Shown: positions 36,058-45,509, counted from the first letter of the stretch. The stretch: DNA of 64,000 nt from JAFAXD01 sp963760435 (GCA_963760435.1 CAVXDE010000027.1:1-64000); one strand, 5' to 3'. Numbers and translations are program-made. Notes: generated by a model not told the origin, from the letters alone.

Positions 36058-36789
36058 CTACCCGGCTGTGATGCCGCCATCGAGCACGAGTTCCGCACCC
36101 GTCATGAACGCGGACTTGTCCGATAGAAGCCAGACAACCGCCTCGGCGACCTCAGCGGGATCGCACAGGCGCCCAAGCGGAATCTGGCGCCGCATCGAGG
36201 CGAGCGAGCGGTCCGGGTCCGTAGCCTGCGCCAGCATGTCGTCGACCATGGCGCCGGCGACGAAGGCCGGGTGCACCGAGTTGCAGCGCACTTTCGGGGT
36301 CATGCGTGCGCCGTTGAGGGCAACCGATTTCGTCAGCATGCGCACCGCGCCCTTGGAGGCGTTGTAGGCCGCAAGGTTGTACCCACCGACCAAACCTGAC
36401 ACGGACGAGATGTTGACGATCGACGGTGCCGGCGCGCGGCGCAGCAGCGGCAGCATGTGGCGGCAGCCGAGGAAGACGCCATCGACGTTGACGTCCATCA
36501 CCCGGCGCCACTGCGCCAGCGACGTGGCTTCCACCGTACCGACAAATACGATGCCGGCATTGTTCACGAGCCCATCAAGCCGGCCGTATTGGCGCTCGAT
36601 CTCGTGCGCTGCCAGGACCCACGCCGGCTCGTTGGTCACATCGATCGGAAGGTCGACCTCGCCGCGCCCGACAAGATCGGAGCGCAAGGGCTGCCCCTGC
36701 TCGCGGATGATGGCAGCGCAAGTCGCTTGCCCGATCGTGCCCGAGGCGCCGGTGACCAAGATAACGCGATCCTGCAGCAAGCCCGGCAT
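36058..36789 (-). CDS. Short-chain dehydrogenase/reductase (SDR) family oxidoreductase
   Basis: This is a 243-residue classical SDR. The cofactor motif is TGASGTIG, then NNAG, the catalytic Ser in SSVSGLVGG, and YNASK with Tyr and Lys. It ends LVLDGGITAG as usual. It starts 8 bases after the acyl-CoA dehydrogenase stop, so they form an operon. The likely reaction is NAD(P)-dependent oxidation of a hydroxyacyl or alcohol intermediate. Confidence 0.88.
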   Translation of the reverse strand: MPGLLQDRVILVTGASGTIGQATCAAIIREQGQPLRSDLVGRGEVDLPIDVTNEPAWVLAAHEIERQYGRLDGLVNNAGIVFVGTVEATSLAQWRRVMDVNVDGVFLGCRHMLPLLRRAPAPSIVNISSVSGLVGGYNLAAYNASKGAVRMLTKSVALNGARMTPKVRCNSVHPAFVAGAMVDDMLAQATDPDRSLASMRRQIPLGRLCDPAEVAEAVVWLLSDKSAFMTGAELVLDGGITAG

Positions 36790-36797
36790 CTGCGAAC

Positions 36798-38075
36798 TCA
36801 GCTGCCGCGTGTGATCGGCATCTCCTCCGCATCGCCGGCGCGGAAGTTGCGCCGCGTGTCGTGCTTGCGCAATTCGATCTTGGCAATCGCCGCGCGATGC
36901 ACCTCATCAGGACCGTCGGCGAAGCGTAGCGTGCGCTGGTTCGCGTACATGTAGGCGAGCGGAAAGTCCGGCGACACCCCGGCAGCCCCATGCGCCTGAA
37001 TGGCCCAATCGATGATCTGGCCGGCCATGTTCGGCGCCACCACCTTGATCATGGCGATCTCGGCGCGCGCCGCCTTGTTGCCGACGGTGTCCATCATGTA
37101 GGCGGCCTTGAGCGTCAACAGGCGGGCCTGGTCGATCATGCAGCGCGCCTGGGCGATGCGCTCATGCCAGACCGACTGCTCGGAGATCGCCTTGCCGAAC
37201 GCGACGCGCGAGGCGAGCCGCCGGCACATGAATTCGAGCGCGCGTTCGGCGGCGCCGACCGACCGCATGCAATGATGGATGCGGCCGGGCCCCAGGCGTC
37301 CCTGGGCGATCTCGAAGCCGCGCCCCTCGCCCAGCAGGACGTTGCTCGCCGGGACGGTCACGTCCTCAAGTAGCACCTGCATGTGCCCATGCGGCGCGTC
37401 GTCATAACCGAAGATCGAGAGCGCGCGCTCGACCTTGATGCCGGGCGTATCCGACGGCACGATGATCATCGATTGCTGCTTGTGACGTTCCGCGTTCGGG
37501 TCGGTCTTGCCCATCACGATGTAGACCTTGCAGCGCGGATCACCCGCGCCGCTCGACCACCATTTTCGGCCGTTGATCACATAAGCGTCGCCGCGACGCT
37601 CGATGCGCGACTGAATGTTTGTCGCGTCCGATGAGGCAACGTCGGGCTCGGTCATCAGAAAGGCAGAGCGGATTTCGCCGCGCAGCAACGGATCGAGCCA
37701 CTTCCGCTTGAGCTCCTCGGAGGCGTAGCGCTCGAACGTCTCCATGTTCCCGGTATCGGGCGCCGAACAGTTGAACACCTCGGGCGCAAAGTGCACGCGC
37801 CCCATGATCTCGCACAACGGCGCGTAGTCGAGGTTCGACAGCCCGCCATTGGGAGCACGCGGCGAGCGCGGCAGAAACAGATTCCACAGGCCGGCTGCGT
37901 GCGCCTTGGGCTTGAGTTCCTCGATGACCTTCGTCGGCTGCCAGGCATTGCCGGCGCGGCGATTTGCTTCAATCTCCGCGTGAAAACGGTGCTCGTTGGG
38001 ATAGATATGCGCTTCCATGAATTCGAGCAGTCGTTCCTGAAGCTCGCGGCTGCGCGGCGAATGCTCGAAGTCCAT
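36798..38075 (-). CDS. Acyl-CoA dehydrogenase family protein
   Basis: This is a 425-residue FAD enzyme. Family text is FLMTEPDVASSDATNIQSRI, YVINGRKWWSSGAGDPRCKV, GRLGPGRIHHCMRSVGAAER, and QAHGAAGVSPDFPLAYMYAN. It resembles the ACAD10/ACAD11-like long-chain group. It would oxidise an acyl-CoA to the enoyl-CoA. With the SDR and the divergent MaoC hydratase, the three give the oxidation, hydration and second oxidation steps of a beta-oxidation-like route. Confidence 0.9.
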   Translation of the reverse strand: MDFEHSPRSRELQERLLEFMEAHIYPNEHRFHAEIEANRRAGNAWQPTKVIEELKPKAHAAGLWNLFLPRSPRAPNGGLSNLDYAPLCEIMGRVHFAPEVFNCSAPDTGNMETFERYASEELKRKWLDPLLRGEIRSAFLMTEPDVASSDATNIQSRIERRGDAYVINGRKWWSSGAGDPRCKVYIVMGKTDPNAERHKQQSMIIVPSDTPGIKVERALSIFGYDDAPHGHMQVLLEDVTVPASNVLLGEGRGFEIAQGRLGPGRIHHCMRSVGAAERALEFMCRRLASRVAFGKAISEQSVWHERIAQARCMIDQARLLTLKAAYMMDTVGNKAARAEIAMIKVVAPNMAGQIIDWAIQAHGAAGVSPDFPLAYMYANQRTLRFADGPDEVHRAAIAKIELRKHDTRRNFRAGDAEEMPITRGS

Positions 38076-38118
38076 GGGCTTCCTCTCGATTTTCTCTCAC
38101 AACGATGCTGTAAGTGGC

Positions 38119-38193
38119 GCATGTCCCGGAAAAAGCTTGTCCCGGACGTGATCCGGGATGGACACCGGTTTTCCGAAAAGGACATGCGCAAAA
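38119..38193. repeat. REP family C element
   Basis: A palindromic element with outer words GCATGTCC and GGACATGC and the core GGACACCGGTTTTCCGAAAA. A shorter relative lies at 41586-41636. This copy carries an inserted segment beginning AGCTTGTCCCGGACGTGATC, itself a dyad (CCCGGA/TCCGGG). It sits between the divergent acyl-CoA dehydrogenase and MaoC genes. Confidence 0.75.
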
Positions 38194-38231
38194 GCAGATC
38201 CTTGCCACCATATCATATTGGAGCAGACTCG

Positions 38232-38687
38232 ATGCTGACGGTGGAACGGCCCGTCGACCTTGTCGCCCACCTGGGCAAGAAGCTCGGGCCCAGCGACTGG
38301 GTGCTGGTCGATCAGGAGCGGATCGACAGGTTCGCGGCGGCGACCCTCGATGAGGCCTGGTTTCACGTCGATCCGCAGCGGGCCGCGCGCGACATGCCGG
38401 GTGGGCGCACCATTGCGCACGGGTTTCTCACGCTCTCGCTGTTCGCCCACATGACCGAGACCATTTACAAGATCCGCCGGCAACGCCGCGGCGTGAACTA
38501 TGGCCTCAACCGGCTGCGCTTCACCGCGCCGGTGGCGGCCGGGGCGCGTGTGCGACTGCATGCGACCTTGAAAAATGCCGAGCCGATCGAGGGCGGCGTT
38601 CGCCTCACGCTCGACTCCACGTTCGAGATCGAAAACGAGACACGGCCCGCGCTGGTGGCGGAGATCATCGTGCTGGCGTTGGAGTAA
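38232..38687 (+). CDS. MaoC family dehydratase (enoyl-CoA hydratase-like)
   Basis: This is a 151-residue hotdog-fold protein. The hydratase-2 motif is seen as DEAWFHVDPQRAARD, then GRTIAHGFLTLSL with the catalytic Asp and His positions. It would add water to an enoyl-CoA. The start at ATG 38232 excludes an upstream extension that reads through the REP element. It is divergent from the acyl-CoA dehydrogenase-SDR operon. Confidence 0.86.
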   Translation: MLTVERPVDLVAHLGKKLGPSDWVLVDQERIDRFAAATLDEAWFHVDPQRAARDMPGGRTIAHGFLTLSLFAHMTETIYKIRRQRRGVNYGLNRLRFTAPVAAGARVRLHATLKNAEPIEGGVRLTLDSTFEIENETRPALVAEIIVLALE

Positions 38688-38799
38688 GTCGTCAGTAGCT
38701 ACCATTTTTGTGCGTGCGCTCCATGCATGCGCCTCGCTTGCCGCGCAACTACGGCGTCTCTAGGCTGATCAACACAAAAGATCCTGCTGGGAGGACGCC

Positions 38800-39945
38800 G
38801 TGAGGCTTGCAGTCATCGCATCACTATTGGCGGCTAATTTTGCAATATGTGGCGCAAACGCCGCCGACAAGCCGCCGCTTGAGCTTGCAAAAACCGGATA
38901 CCTCTACGCCGGCGGCCACATCGACGATGCGGTCGAGGGGCATCCAATGGTCGGGCATCTCTATGCCGAGTTCATGATTCCGGCGAAGGTCACGCATCCC
39001 TATCCGATCATCATGATCCCCGGCGGCAGCCAGACCGGCACCAACTTCACCGGTACGATCGCGGGCGACGAGGGCTGGGCCCAGTATTTCGCCCGGCGTG
39101 GTTACGCGGTCTATGTGATCGACCAGGTGGCGCGTGGCCGCTCGGCCTACTGGTCACCGACGGTGTTTGGTCCGCTGGCGCCCGCCAACATCAATTTCGT
39201 CGAGCAGCGTTTCGTCGCGCCCGAGCGCTTCAACCTGTGGCCGCAGGCGCACCTGCATAGCCAGTTCCCTGGATCGGGGACACGGGAAGACCCGTATTTC
39301 CAGGCTTTTCTGGCGACGCAGTTTCCATCGCTCGCGGACTTCGGCCGCCAGCAGAAGATCAACACCGAGGCGCTCGTCGCGCTGCTCGACAAGATCGGCC
39401 CGGCGATCCTGCTCACCCATTCACAGTCGGGCGCCTATGGCTGGCCAGTCGCCGATCAGCGGCCCAACATGGTGAAGGCAATCGTCGCCATCGAGCCAAG
39501 CGGCCCGCCGATGCATGACATCGTCTTCAGCGGTGCACCCGACTGGTTCAAGGATGCGACCCCCACCAAGATCTCGGGACTTGGTGATATTCCCCTCACC
39601 TACGACCCGCCGCTTGCGGCCGGCAGCGCGCTCAACGTCGAGCAGCAGAGTGAGCCCGACAAGCCCGACCTGGTGCGCTGCTGGGTGCAGAAATCACCGG
39701 CGCGGCAACTCCCCAACCTGCGCGGCATCCCGATCGTCATCATCATGTCGGAAGCGTCCTATCATGCGTCGTATGACCACTGCACCGCGGCGTGGCTGAC
39801 GCAAGCAGGCGTGCCGAACACATTCATCCGCCTGGCGGACGTCGAGATTCACGGCAATGGCCACATGATGATGGTGGAGAAGAACGCCGACGCGATCGCC
39901 GGTGTGATCGAGAAATGGCTCGCGACGCTACCGTCCGCGAAATAA
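38800..39945 (+). CDS. Exported alpha/beta-hydrolase (esterase-like)
   Basis: This is a 381-residue secreted hydrolase that starts with GTG at 38800, with GGGAGGA just upstream. The signal peptide is MRLAVIASLLAANFAICGAN with cleavage near ANA. The fold text is PIIMIPGGSQTGTNFTGTI, YAVYVIDQVARGRSAY, the nucleophile elbow THSQSGAYGW (Ser), and a late His in HGNGHMMMVEKN. The substrate is unknown. It stands alone between the MaoC gene and the convergent dioxygenase. Confidence 0.85.
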   Translation: MRLAVIASLLAANFAICGANAADKPPLELAKTGYLYAGGHIDDAVEGHPMVGHLYAEFMIPAKVTHPYPIIMIPGGSQTGTNFTGTIAGDEGWAQYFARRGYAVYVIDQVARGRSAYWSPTVFGPLAPANINFVEQRFVAPERFNLWPQAHLHSQFPGSGTREDPYFQAFLATQFPSLADFGRQQKINTEALVALLDKIGPAILLTHSQSGAYGWPVADQRPNMVKAIVAIEPSGPPMHDIVFSGAPDWFKDATPTKISGLGDIPLTYDPPLAAGSALNVEQQSEPDKPDLVRCWVQKSPARQLPNLRGIPIVIIMSEASYHASYDHCTAAWLTQAGVPNTFIRLADVEIHGNGHMMMVEKNADAIAGVIEKWLATLPSAK

Positions 39946-39989
39946 TAGTCCTGGCCCGAGCACCAGGGCCGAGATTTGCTGAAGCGCCG

Positions 39990-40016
39990 CATAGATGACC
40001 TCGCACCATAGATGAC
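39990..40016. repeat. CATAGATGAC repeat pair, copy 1
   Basis: The word CATAGATGAC occurs at 39990 and 40007, 17 bases apart, within a block of about 35 bases that is nearly identical at 45510-45536. It lies between convergent genes. The function is unknown. Confidence 0.6.
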
Positions 40017-40095
40017 GGCGCCGTCCGCTTAGAAGCCTGCACGGCCGCGCCACCCTTACCTCTCCCCGCAAGCGGTCTTGGGGGAGACGTAAAAC

Positions 40096-41038
40096 CTACG
40101 CCCGTTCCAGAACTTCGATTTGCGGGCGTTCACCGCGCGCCTTGCCGCTGATCGGCGGACGCGGCAGCTTGGCCTCTCCCGGTTCGACCCGGAACGTGTA
40201 GTCAAGCGAGTACCACGGCCCCTTCACGTCAGGATCCGGCGCCGGATCGTGGTCATGGCGCACGAAATTACCCACCAGCGTCTTGGTCACGCCGAACTGC
40301 GCATCTGTTTCCAGGTTCTTGTCGTCGTTGGCGTAGACCTGGGAGATGTGGGTCTTGTAACCCGGTTTGTAGATCAGCACATGGATGTGGGCGGGCCGCA
40401 TGTTGTGCCGGTGTTGCGCGCGCAGCCAATCGCCCACCGGGCCATCGACCGGAATTGGATAGCCGGCCGGCTTGATGGTGCGAAACCAGAAATGCCCATC
40501 CTGATCGGTCGTGAACTTGCCGCGCAAATTCATGTCCGCCTGTATCGGGTCCTGGTTCTCGTAGTATCCTTCGGTTGACGACTGCCAGACATCGACTTCC
40601 GCATTCGCGACCGGCGCGCCGGATCTGATCCTTCACCCAGGCGTTGACGAACAGCGCCGGTCCGGGCGTGGGCGAGCGCACGATCGAGCCACCGTTCTCG
40701 GTGCGCGGCGAATCCAGCCGCCAGAACGGGCCGAGCAGATTGGCCGTGGTCTCGGTCTGGCCCTTGTTGCCGTTGTTGATCAGACAAACCAGGGTCGAGA
40801 ACCCGAGCGAGCCTGCCATCAGCACCACCTCATTATGAGTTTCGGTGGTCCTTTTGCCGAGCGCCGCGATATAGGCGCAAGCTTGATGGAACTCTTCCTC
40901 GGTCAGCTTCACCTCGCGGGCGAACGCGTGCAGGTGCCGGATCGCCGCCCCCATGATCTCACGCAGGCGCGGGTTTTTCGCGCGCTCGAGTTCGCTCAGG
41001 ACCGCTTCCGTCACCTGCTCTTGGTTTTCAATGATCAT
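40096..41038 (-). pseudogene. Intradiol ring-cleavage dioxygenase (catechol/hydroxyquinol 1,2-dioxygenase), one frameshift
   Basis: This is a non-heme Fe(III) enzyme that opens catechol-type rings between the two hydroxyls to give a muconate. The N-terminal helical linker domain (MIIENQEQVTEAVLSELERA) and LLGPFWRLDSPRTENGG place it with catechol or hydroxyquinol 1,2-dioxygenases. The catalytic part has EGYYENQDP (Tyr), FRTIKPAGYPIPVDGP (Tyr) and MRPAHIHVLI (two His). A one-base break near 40618 separates DQIR from GAPVANAEVDVWQSS. Full length is about 313 residues. The ring substrate is not determined. Confidence 0.87.
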
Positions 41039-41131
41039 GCGTCAGGCCTTCGTTGTGCTTGTCCTATCGATCGTAGCCCGGACACGGCGAAGCGCAATCC
41101 GGGACAATGCTGAGCCGGGTTGCGGCATCGC

Positions 41132-41569
41132 TTAGAGCAACCCCAAATCGCGCAGCTCGCGCCGCAGCTCTTCGGGCATATGACGCGCGCCCGGCGCGGC
41201 GCGATCGAGGTCGCGTGGCGCGTCCTTGGCCTGCAGATAGCGCCAGCCCTGAAAGGCGCGAAACGGCCGCGGCTCGACCACGATCACCTTAGGGCGCAGC
41301 ACCAGGCGGCAACGGCCGACCCCGTCTTTGTCGACGAATGGCCGGATCGCGATCAGCTCTTCGCGACAGGCGATCTGTCCCCGGATGACCCAATAGAGCG
41401 AGCCGCCATCGAGCAACTCATCCATCCGCTTGGGCACCATGCGGGTGGTGTGGATATGCTCCGGCTTCTCGCCGCGCGCCTTCTTCTGCTTCAGCCGCTG
41501 TTTGATCCAGGCGGTCAGGTCGGCAACGGAGTCGCATCCGACAGCCAACTTCATCAGGTGAAGCGACAT
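41132..41569 (-). CDS. DUF1489 family protein
   Basis: This is a 145-residue protein typical of alphaproteobacteria. MSLHLMKLAVGCDSVADLTAW and HTTRMVPKRMDELLDGGSLY, then WVIRGQIACREELI match the DUF1489 family. The function is unknown. The start is placed at 41569; the longer frame would read MSTFAGHAKWNQ out of the adjacent REP element. Confidence 0.85.
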   Translation of the reverse strand: MSLHLMKLAVGCDSVADLTAWIKQRLKQKKARGEKPEHIHTTRMVPKRMDELLDGGSLYWVIRGQIACREELIAIRPFVDKDGVGRCRLVLRPKVIVVEPRPFRAFQGWRYLQAKDAPRDLDRAAPGARHMPEELRRELRDLGLL

Positions 41570-41585
41570 CGTTTGATTCCATTTA

Positions 41586-41636
41586 GCGTGTCCCGCAAAA
41601 GTGGACACCGGTTTTGCGAAAAGGACACGCTCAAAA
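41586..41636. repeat. REP family C element, short form
   Basis: A palindrome with outer words GCGTGTCC and GGACACGC and core GGACACCGGTTTTGCGAAAA. It is related to the element at 38119. It lies between the carboxylase and DUF1489 genes, which run in the same direction. Confidence 0.75.
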
Positions 41637-41638
41637 AA

Positions 41639-43591
41639 CTAGTCCTTCGGCTTGATCACCAGAATGGGCGCCCGCTCCGCGACCTGGCTGCCTGGAGCCG
41701 CCATCACCTCGGCGACCGTGCCATCGAATGGCGCGAGCAAGGCGTGCTCCATCTTCATCGCTTCGAGGATCGCGAGCCGCTGGCCTTTCTGCACGGCATC
41801 GCCTTTGGCAACGCCGATCGCCAGCAGTTTCCCATGCATGGGCGCAACCAGCACACCGCCCGCGGGCCGATCGAGATCGCCGGTTTCGAACAGCGCCGGT
41901 CGCACGACTGTTTGGCGGCCGCTGTGCAACACATAAACGGCACCGTCGGCCTCAACCAGCGTCGCGTCCTCGGCCGCGGATTTGCCCGCTATCGACACCG
42001 CAGGTCCTTGCGGCCCGTAGCTGACCTGCGCCGTGAGCTCGGCATCGTCGACCAGAACACGACGTGGCGCCATGCGGGTTCCACCGAGCTGAAACCCGTC
42101 ACGGGCATCCCACGGAGAAGTCGGCTCGGCGCCGTCGCCGCGCATACGCGCCGCAATGCCTTCCTGTTCGCGCTCTATCAACCGCGCAAGCCCGGCCGCT
42201 GCTGCCGCGAGATCAGGTTCGTGCGGTGGCACCAGCGTGGCGAGATTGGCCTCGATGAAACCGGTGTCGAACTTTCCGGTGCGAAAGCCGCGCGTGCGCA
42301 ACAGCGCGGCAAGGAAAAGCGCGTTGGTGCGCGGGCCGATCACGCGCGTTTCATCGAGCGCCTGCGCCAGGCGCTCGAGCGCATCGGTGCGCGTCGGAGC
42401 GCTGGCGATGATCTTGGCGATCATCGGATCGTAGTAGGGCGTCACCTCGTTGCCCGCCGCGACACCGGCATCGACCCGGATCCCCTCCCCGCTGGGCGGA
42501 TCGAAGGCCAGTAGCTTGCCGGTCGAGGGCAGGAAACCGCGCTCCGGATCCTCGGCGTAAAGCCGCGCCTCGAGCGCGTGGCCGCGCAACGTCACCTGCT
42601 CCTGCCGCAACGGCAGCGGCTCGCCCGCAGCGACGCGAAACTGCCACTCCACCAGATCAAGTCCGGTCACCGCCTCGGTCACCGGATGCTCGACCTGCAG
42701 CCGCGTGTTCATTTCCAGGAACCAGAATGCGTCGGGGCTGAGACCCTTCGAGACGTCGGCAATGAACTCGACCGTGCCGGCGCCCACGTAACCGACCGAG
42801 CGCGCCGCCGCGATCGCCGCCTCGCCCATGGTCTTGCGCAATTCCTGCGTCATGCCCGGCGCCGGCGTCTCTTCGATCACCTTCTGGTGCCGCCGCTGCA
42901 GCGAGCAGTCGCGCTCATTGAGATGAATGACAGTGCCGGCCTGGTCGGCAAAAATCTGAAATTCGATGTGTCGCGGCGAGGTGACGAACTTCTCGATCAA
43001 CACGCGCGCGTCGCCGAACGCGGCTTGCCCTTCGCGCTGCGCGCGCTCGAGCGCGTCATCGAAGTCAGCGTGCCGGTCGACGCGATGCATGCCCTTGCCG
43101 CCGCCGCCGGCCACCGGCTTGATCAGCACCGGGTAGCCGATCTCGTAGGCTTTCTGCTTGAGAAAACTGGGGTCCTGGCGCGCGCCATGAAAGCCCGGCA
43201 GGACCGCAACGCCGGCCTGCGCCATCAGCGCCTTGGCGCGGTCCTTGAGGCCCATCGCGCGGATCGCTTCGGGCGGCGGACCGACGAACACGATGCCGGC
43301 GCGCGCGCAATCCTCCGCGAACGCCGCGTTCTCCGCCAGGAAACCGTAGCCAGGGTGGATACACTCAGCCTGCGCCTGCCGCGCCACGTTGATGATCGCC
43401 GCGCCCGACAGGTAGCTTTCCGTTGCCGCCGCGGGTCCGATCAGGTGCGCTTCGTCGCAGACCTGCGTGTGCAGGGCCTGCGCATCCGCGGCCGAGTAGA
43501 CCGCAATCGTGCGCAGCCCGAGGCGTTTGGCGGTACGCGCGACGCGCACCGCGATCTCGCCGCGGTTGGCAATGAGGACGGATGAAAACAT
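41639..43591 (-). CDS. Biotin-dependent acyl-CoA carboxylase alpha subunit (biotin carboxylase plus BCCP), methylcrotonyl-CoA type
   Basis: This is a 650-residue protein. The biotin carboxylase domain begins MFSSVLIANRGEIAVRVART, with ATP-grasp text VAGGGGKGMHRV, and GTVEFIADVS then NTRLQVEHPVTE. A linker domain follows, and a C-terminal biotinyl domain has EAMKMEH, where Lys takes biotin. It carboxylates biotin for transfer by a beta subunit; no carboxyltransferase gene is adjacent. Length and layout fit methylcrotonyl-CoA carboxylase (mccA), though propionyl- or geranyl-CoA carboxylase alpha subunits look alike. Confidence 0.88.
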   Translation of the reverse strand: MFSSVLIANRGEIAVRVARTAKRLGLRTIAVYSAADAQALHTQVCDEAHLIGPAAATESYLSGAAIINVARQAQAECIHPGYGFLAENAAFAEDCARAGIVFVGPPPEAIRAMGLKDRAKALMAQAGVAVLPGFHGARQDPSFLKQKAYEIGYPVLIKPVAGGGGKGMHRVDRHADFDDALERAQREGQAAFGDARVLIEKFVTSPRHIEFQIFADQAGTVIHLNERDCSLQRRHQKVIEETPAPGMTQELRKTMGEAAIAAARSVGYVGAGTVEFIADVSKGLSPDAFWFLEMNTRLQVEHPVTEAVTGLDLVEWQFRVAAGEPLPLRQEQVTLRGHALEARLYAEDPERGFLPSTGKLLAFDPPSGEGIRVDAGVAAGNEVTPYYDPMIAKIIASAPTRTDALERLAQALDETRVIGPRTNALFLAALLRTRGFRTGKFDTGFIEANLATLVPPHEPDLAAAAAGLARLIEREQEGIAARMRGDGAEPTSPWDARDGFQLGGTRMAPRRVLVDDAELTAQVSYGPQGPAVSIAGKSAAEDATLVEADGAVYVLHSGRQTVVRPALFETGDLDRPAGGVLVAPMHGKLLAIGVAKGDAVQKGQRLAILEAMKMEHALLAPFDGTVAEVMAAPGSQVAERAPILVIKPKD

Positions 43592-43668
43592 GCTGCGCCG
43601 GTTGATGTGCGGCGCGCACCACAGGGCGACCGCGCGCGGAAGTCAATACAGCGGAAAGCGGGTGTGAA

Positions 43669-44679
43669 TTACTGCGGCGAGGGCGGCACCAGCGGGGTTG
43701 GTTGTGTTTGCTGCGGCGGCGGCGGTGCGGCCGCCGCCGGGTGTGATGCACGTCGTGGCGCCGGCCGGCGCGGTGGCACCGGCGGCGATTCCCCTGCCAA
43801 GGAAGCGGCGCTCGGCGCCGGTGGCGCCGCCGCTGCTGGCGCGTTGGCATTGCCGGCAGCAGGCGGAGCCGCCGCGGCAGCGGCGGACTCCGAGCTCATG
43901 ATATTGACCGGCGGGATCGATGACGATGACGGAAACTCGTATTTCGAGGAGACGGGCACGCCGGTCGGCCCGCCCGGCACGGTGGCTGGCAGCGCGCGCG
44001 AGAAATCAGCCACCGGCCCGAGCCGCATGGTGGCCCAGCTCGGCGCATATTTGGCGACCAGCGCATTGAATGGCTTGTCCTGCAGGTTTGCACGCACGCG
44101 ATTGGGATCGCGCAACAGGCCGAGGTCGTCGCATTGATCGGCGGCGCAGCTGTCTCGCTGCAGCAACACGTGCGCCACGATGCCGTAGCGGTCGGCCTCC
44201 AATCCACGCAACATCGGCGTGATGAGGGTGTCATAGTCGGCATTGTTGCGCCGCTCGGCGTCGAGCGCCTCCGAGAGCAGCGCGATCTGTGCGGCGACGT
44301 AGTTCACGGCCGACGCAACGGAGTCCGGGGTTGCGAACACGGCGCGCTCGCAGGCGGCTTCGACCTGCTCGCCGGCCATTCCGCCAAGGCAGCCGAGCGC
44401 CACGCCCGGGGCGCGCGCACTGGCGGCCAGCGCCGCGGCACGCTGCTCAAAACTCTGCCGCTCGGCCATCTTTTCGCTTTGCGCGCTGCGCCCCATCAGG
44501 CTCCAGGCAAACCAGGCCGCAAAACCGAGCACCGCGATGATGACGAGCCCGCGCAAGGCGCGGCCTGCAGCGCCGCGGGCGATCGCGAACGCAGCGAAGA
44601 GAACCACCAGCGCGAGGAGGATCGCCAACGCCCACAGGGGCATCGTGAACGATCCGCTCGCTGCATCGAAGTTGAACAT
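43669..44679 (-). CDS. Membrane-anchored hypothetical protein with a Pro/Ala-rich tail
   Basis: The gene encodes 336 residues. Start MFNFDAASGSFTMPLW at 44679, with AGGAGGGG upstream. Two membrane helices are seen near residues 13-32 and 40-60. The middle has four Cys (LGCLGGM, EAACERA, DSCAADQCDDL). The last 90 residues are Ala/Pro-rich, ending PLVPPSPQ. I do not recognise the family; it looks like a conserved hypothetical protein of Bradyrhizobium-like bacteria. It probably sits in the inner membrane with the soluble part outside. Confidence 0.7.
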   Translation of the reverse strand: MFNFDAASGSFTMPLWALAILLALVVLFAAFAIARGAAGRALRGLVIIAVLGFAAWFAWSLMGRSAQSEKMAERQSFEQRAAALAASARAPGVALGCLGGMAGEQVEAACERAVFATPDSVASAVNYVAAQIALLSEALDAERRNNADYDTLITPMLRGLEADRYGIVAHVLLQRDSCAADQCDDLGLLRDPNRVRANLQDKPFNALVAKYAPSWATMRLGPVADFSRALPATVPGGPTGVPVSSKYEFPSSSSIPPVNIMSSESAAAAAAPPAAGNANAPAAAAPPAPSAASLAGESPPVPPRRPAPRRASHPAAAAPPPPQQTQPTPLVPPSPQ

Positions 44680-44882
44680 CGGTCCCCTCCTCCATCCTCC
44701 TGGAGGCCAATATCGGGTTAAATCCGGGTTTTGATGAGGCAAATGGAAGCGAGCATAATATTACCGGCGGCGCTGGAGGGGACGCTTGCTGCCCCAAGTG
44801 CCCTCGGATATCCAGGCGCGGTCGCGGTGAACAGGTGCAACGGCCTGCCACGGCAGATGTGGAAGTGCCGGAAGGGAGCGAC

Positions 44883-45290
44883 ATGACGGGAGCAATGATG
44901 CGCGCATTGATGGCAGTTTCGGTTGCGACATTGCTTGCCTGTGGAAGCGCTGTCGCCGAGCCGCTGCTCTCGCAGGGCATCGGCAGCGCGACCTGCGCGC
45001 GGCTTGCGCCCGACATCAAGCCCGCCGAAGGCCTCAACGATGAGGTCAACGTCATGCTCTATGCCTGGGTGCAGGGCTACATCAGCGCCGCCAACGTCGC
45101 GCTGCTCGAATATGACAACAAGCATATCGACATGAGCGATCTCACCGACACCCGCGTGCTCTCGATGATCCTCGATTATTGCAAAGCCAATCCCGACAAG
45201 CGCCCCGCCAACGCCCTCGACGCGTTCATCAAGACCGCGAAGAAGGGCAAGGCGCAGTGGAAGACCGGAACGGTCGAGTGGGATGAGTAG
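44883..45290 (+). CDS. Small exported hypothetical protein, HdeA/Rap1a-like
   Basis: This is a 135-residue protein with a signal peptide (MTGAMMRALMAVSVATLLAC then GSAVAEP). The mature part has a Cys pair (ATCARL and DYCKANP) and the phrase YAWVQGYISAANVALLEYDN, reminiscent of HdeA or Rap1a/Tai-like periplasmic proteins. AAGGGAG lies upstream. The function is unknown. It is divergent from the preceding membrane protein. Confidence 0.65.
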   Translation: MTGAMMRALMAVSVATLLACGSAVAEPLLSQGIGSATCARLAPDIKPAEGLNDEVNVMLYAWVQGYISAANVALLEYDNKHIDMSDLTDTRVLSMILDYCKANPDKRPANALDAFIKTAKKGKAQWKTGTVEWDE

Positions 45291-45297
45291 CAAAACG

Positions 45298-45380
45298 CAT
45301 AGATGACGTTTTTGTCATAGGTGACATTCATTCATACATGACGTTGCCCCGCATAGGTGACGTTTTTCTCCATTGATGAC
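45298..45380. repeat. Iteron-like array of degenerate CATAGRTGAC units
   Basis: Five related units start at 45298, 45316, 45333, 45352 and 45371, spaced 17-19 bases apart. The consensus is CATAGRTGACGTT with variants CATACATGAC and CATTGATGAC. Further exact words lie at 45510, 45527 and 45678. It follows the stop of the small exported protein and precedes an AAA ATPase gene. No spacers of CRISPR length are present. Confidence 0.7.
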
Positions 45381-45409
45381 GTGTTTGCGTGTTCGCCGTT
45401 TGCGGCCAT

Positions 45410-45460
45410 CCTTCGAGACGCATGCGCGCTCGCGCGCGCATGCTCCTCAGGATGAGGGCT
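45410..45460. repeat. REP family A element
   Basis: This contains GCATGCGCGC and its near complement GCGCGCATGC as a hairpin, flanked by CCTTCGAGACGC and GCTCCTCAGGATGAGG. It is related to the perfect hairpin at 7513. Confidence 0.7.
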
Positions 45461-45509
45461 GAACTTGTTGAGGTGCTTCGGGGTACCGCCGCTCGGCGTA
45501 CACGCCGCC

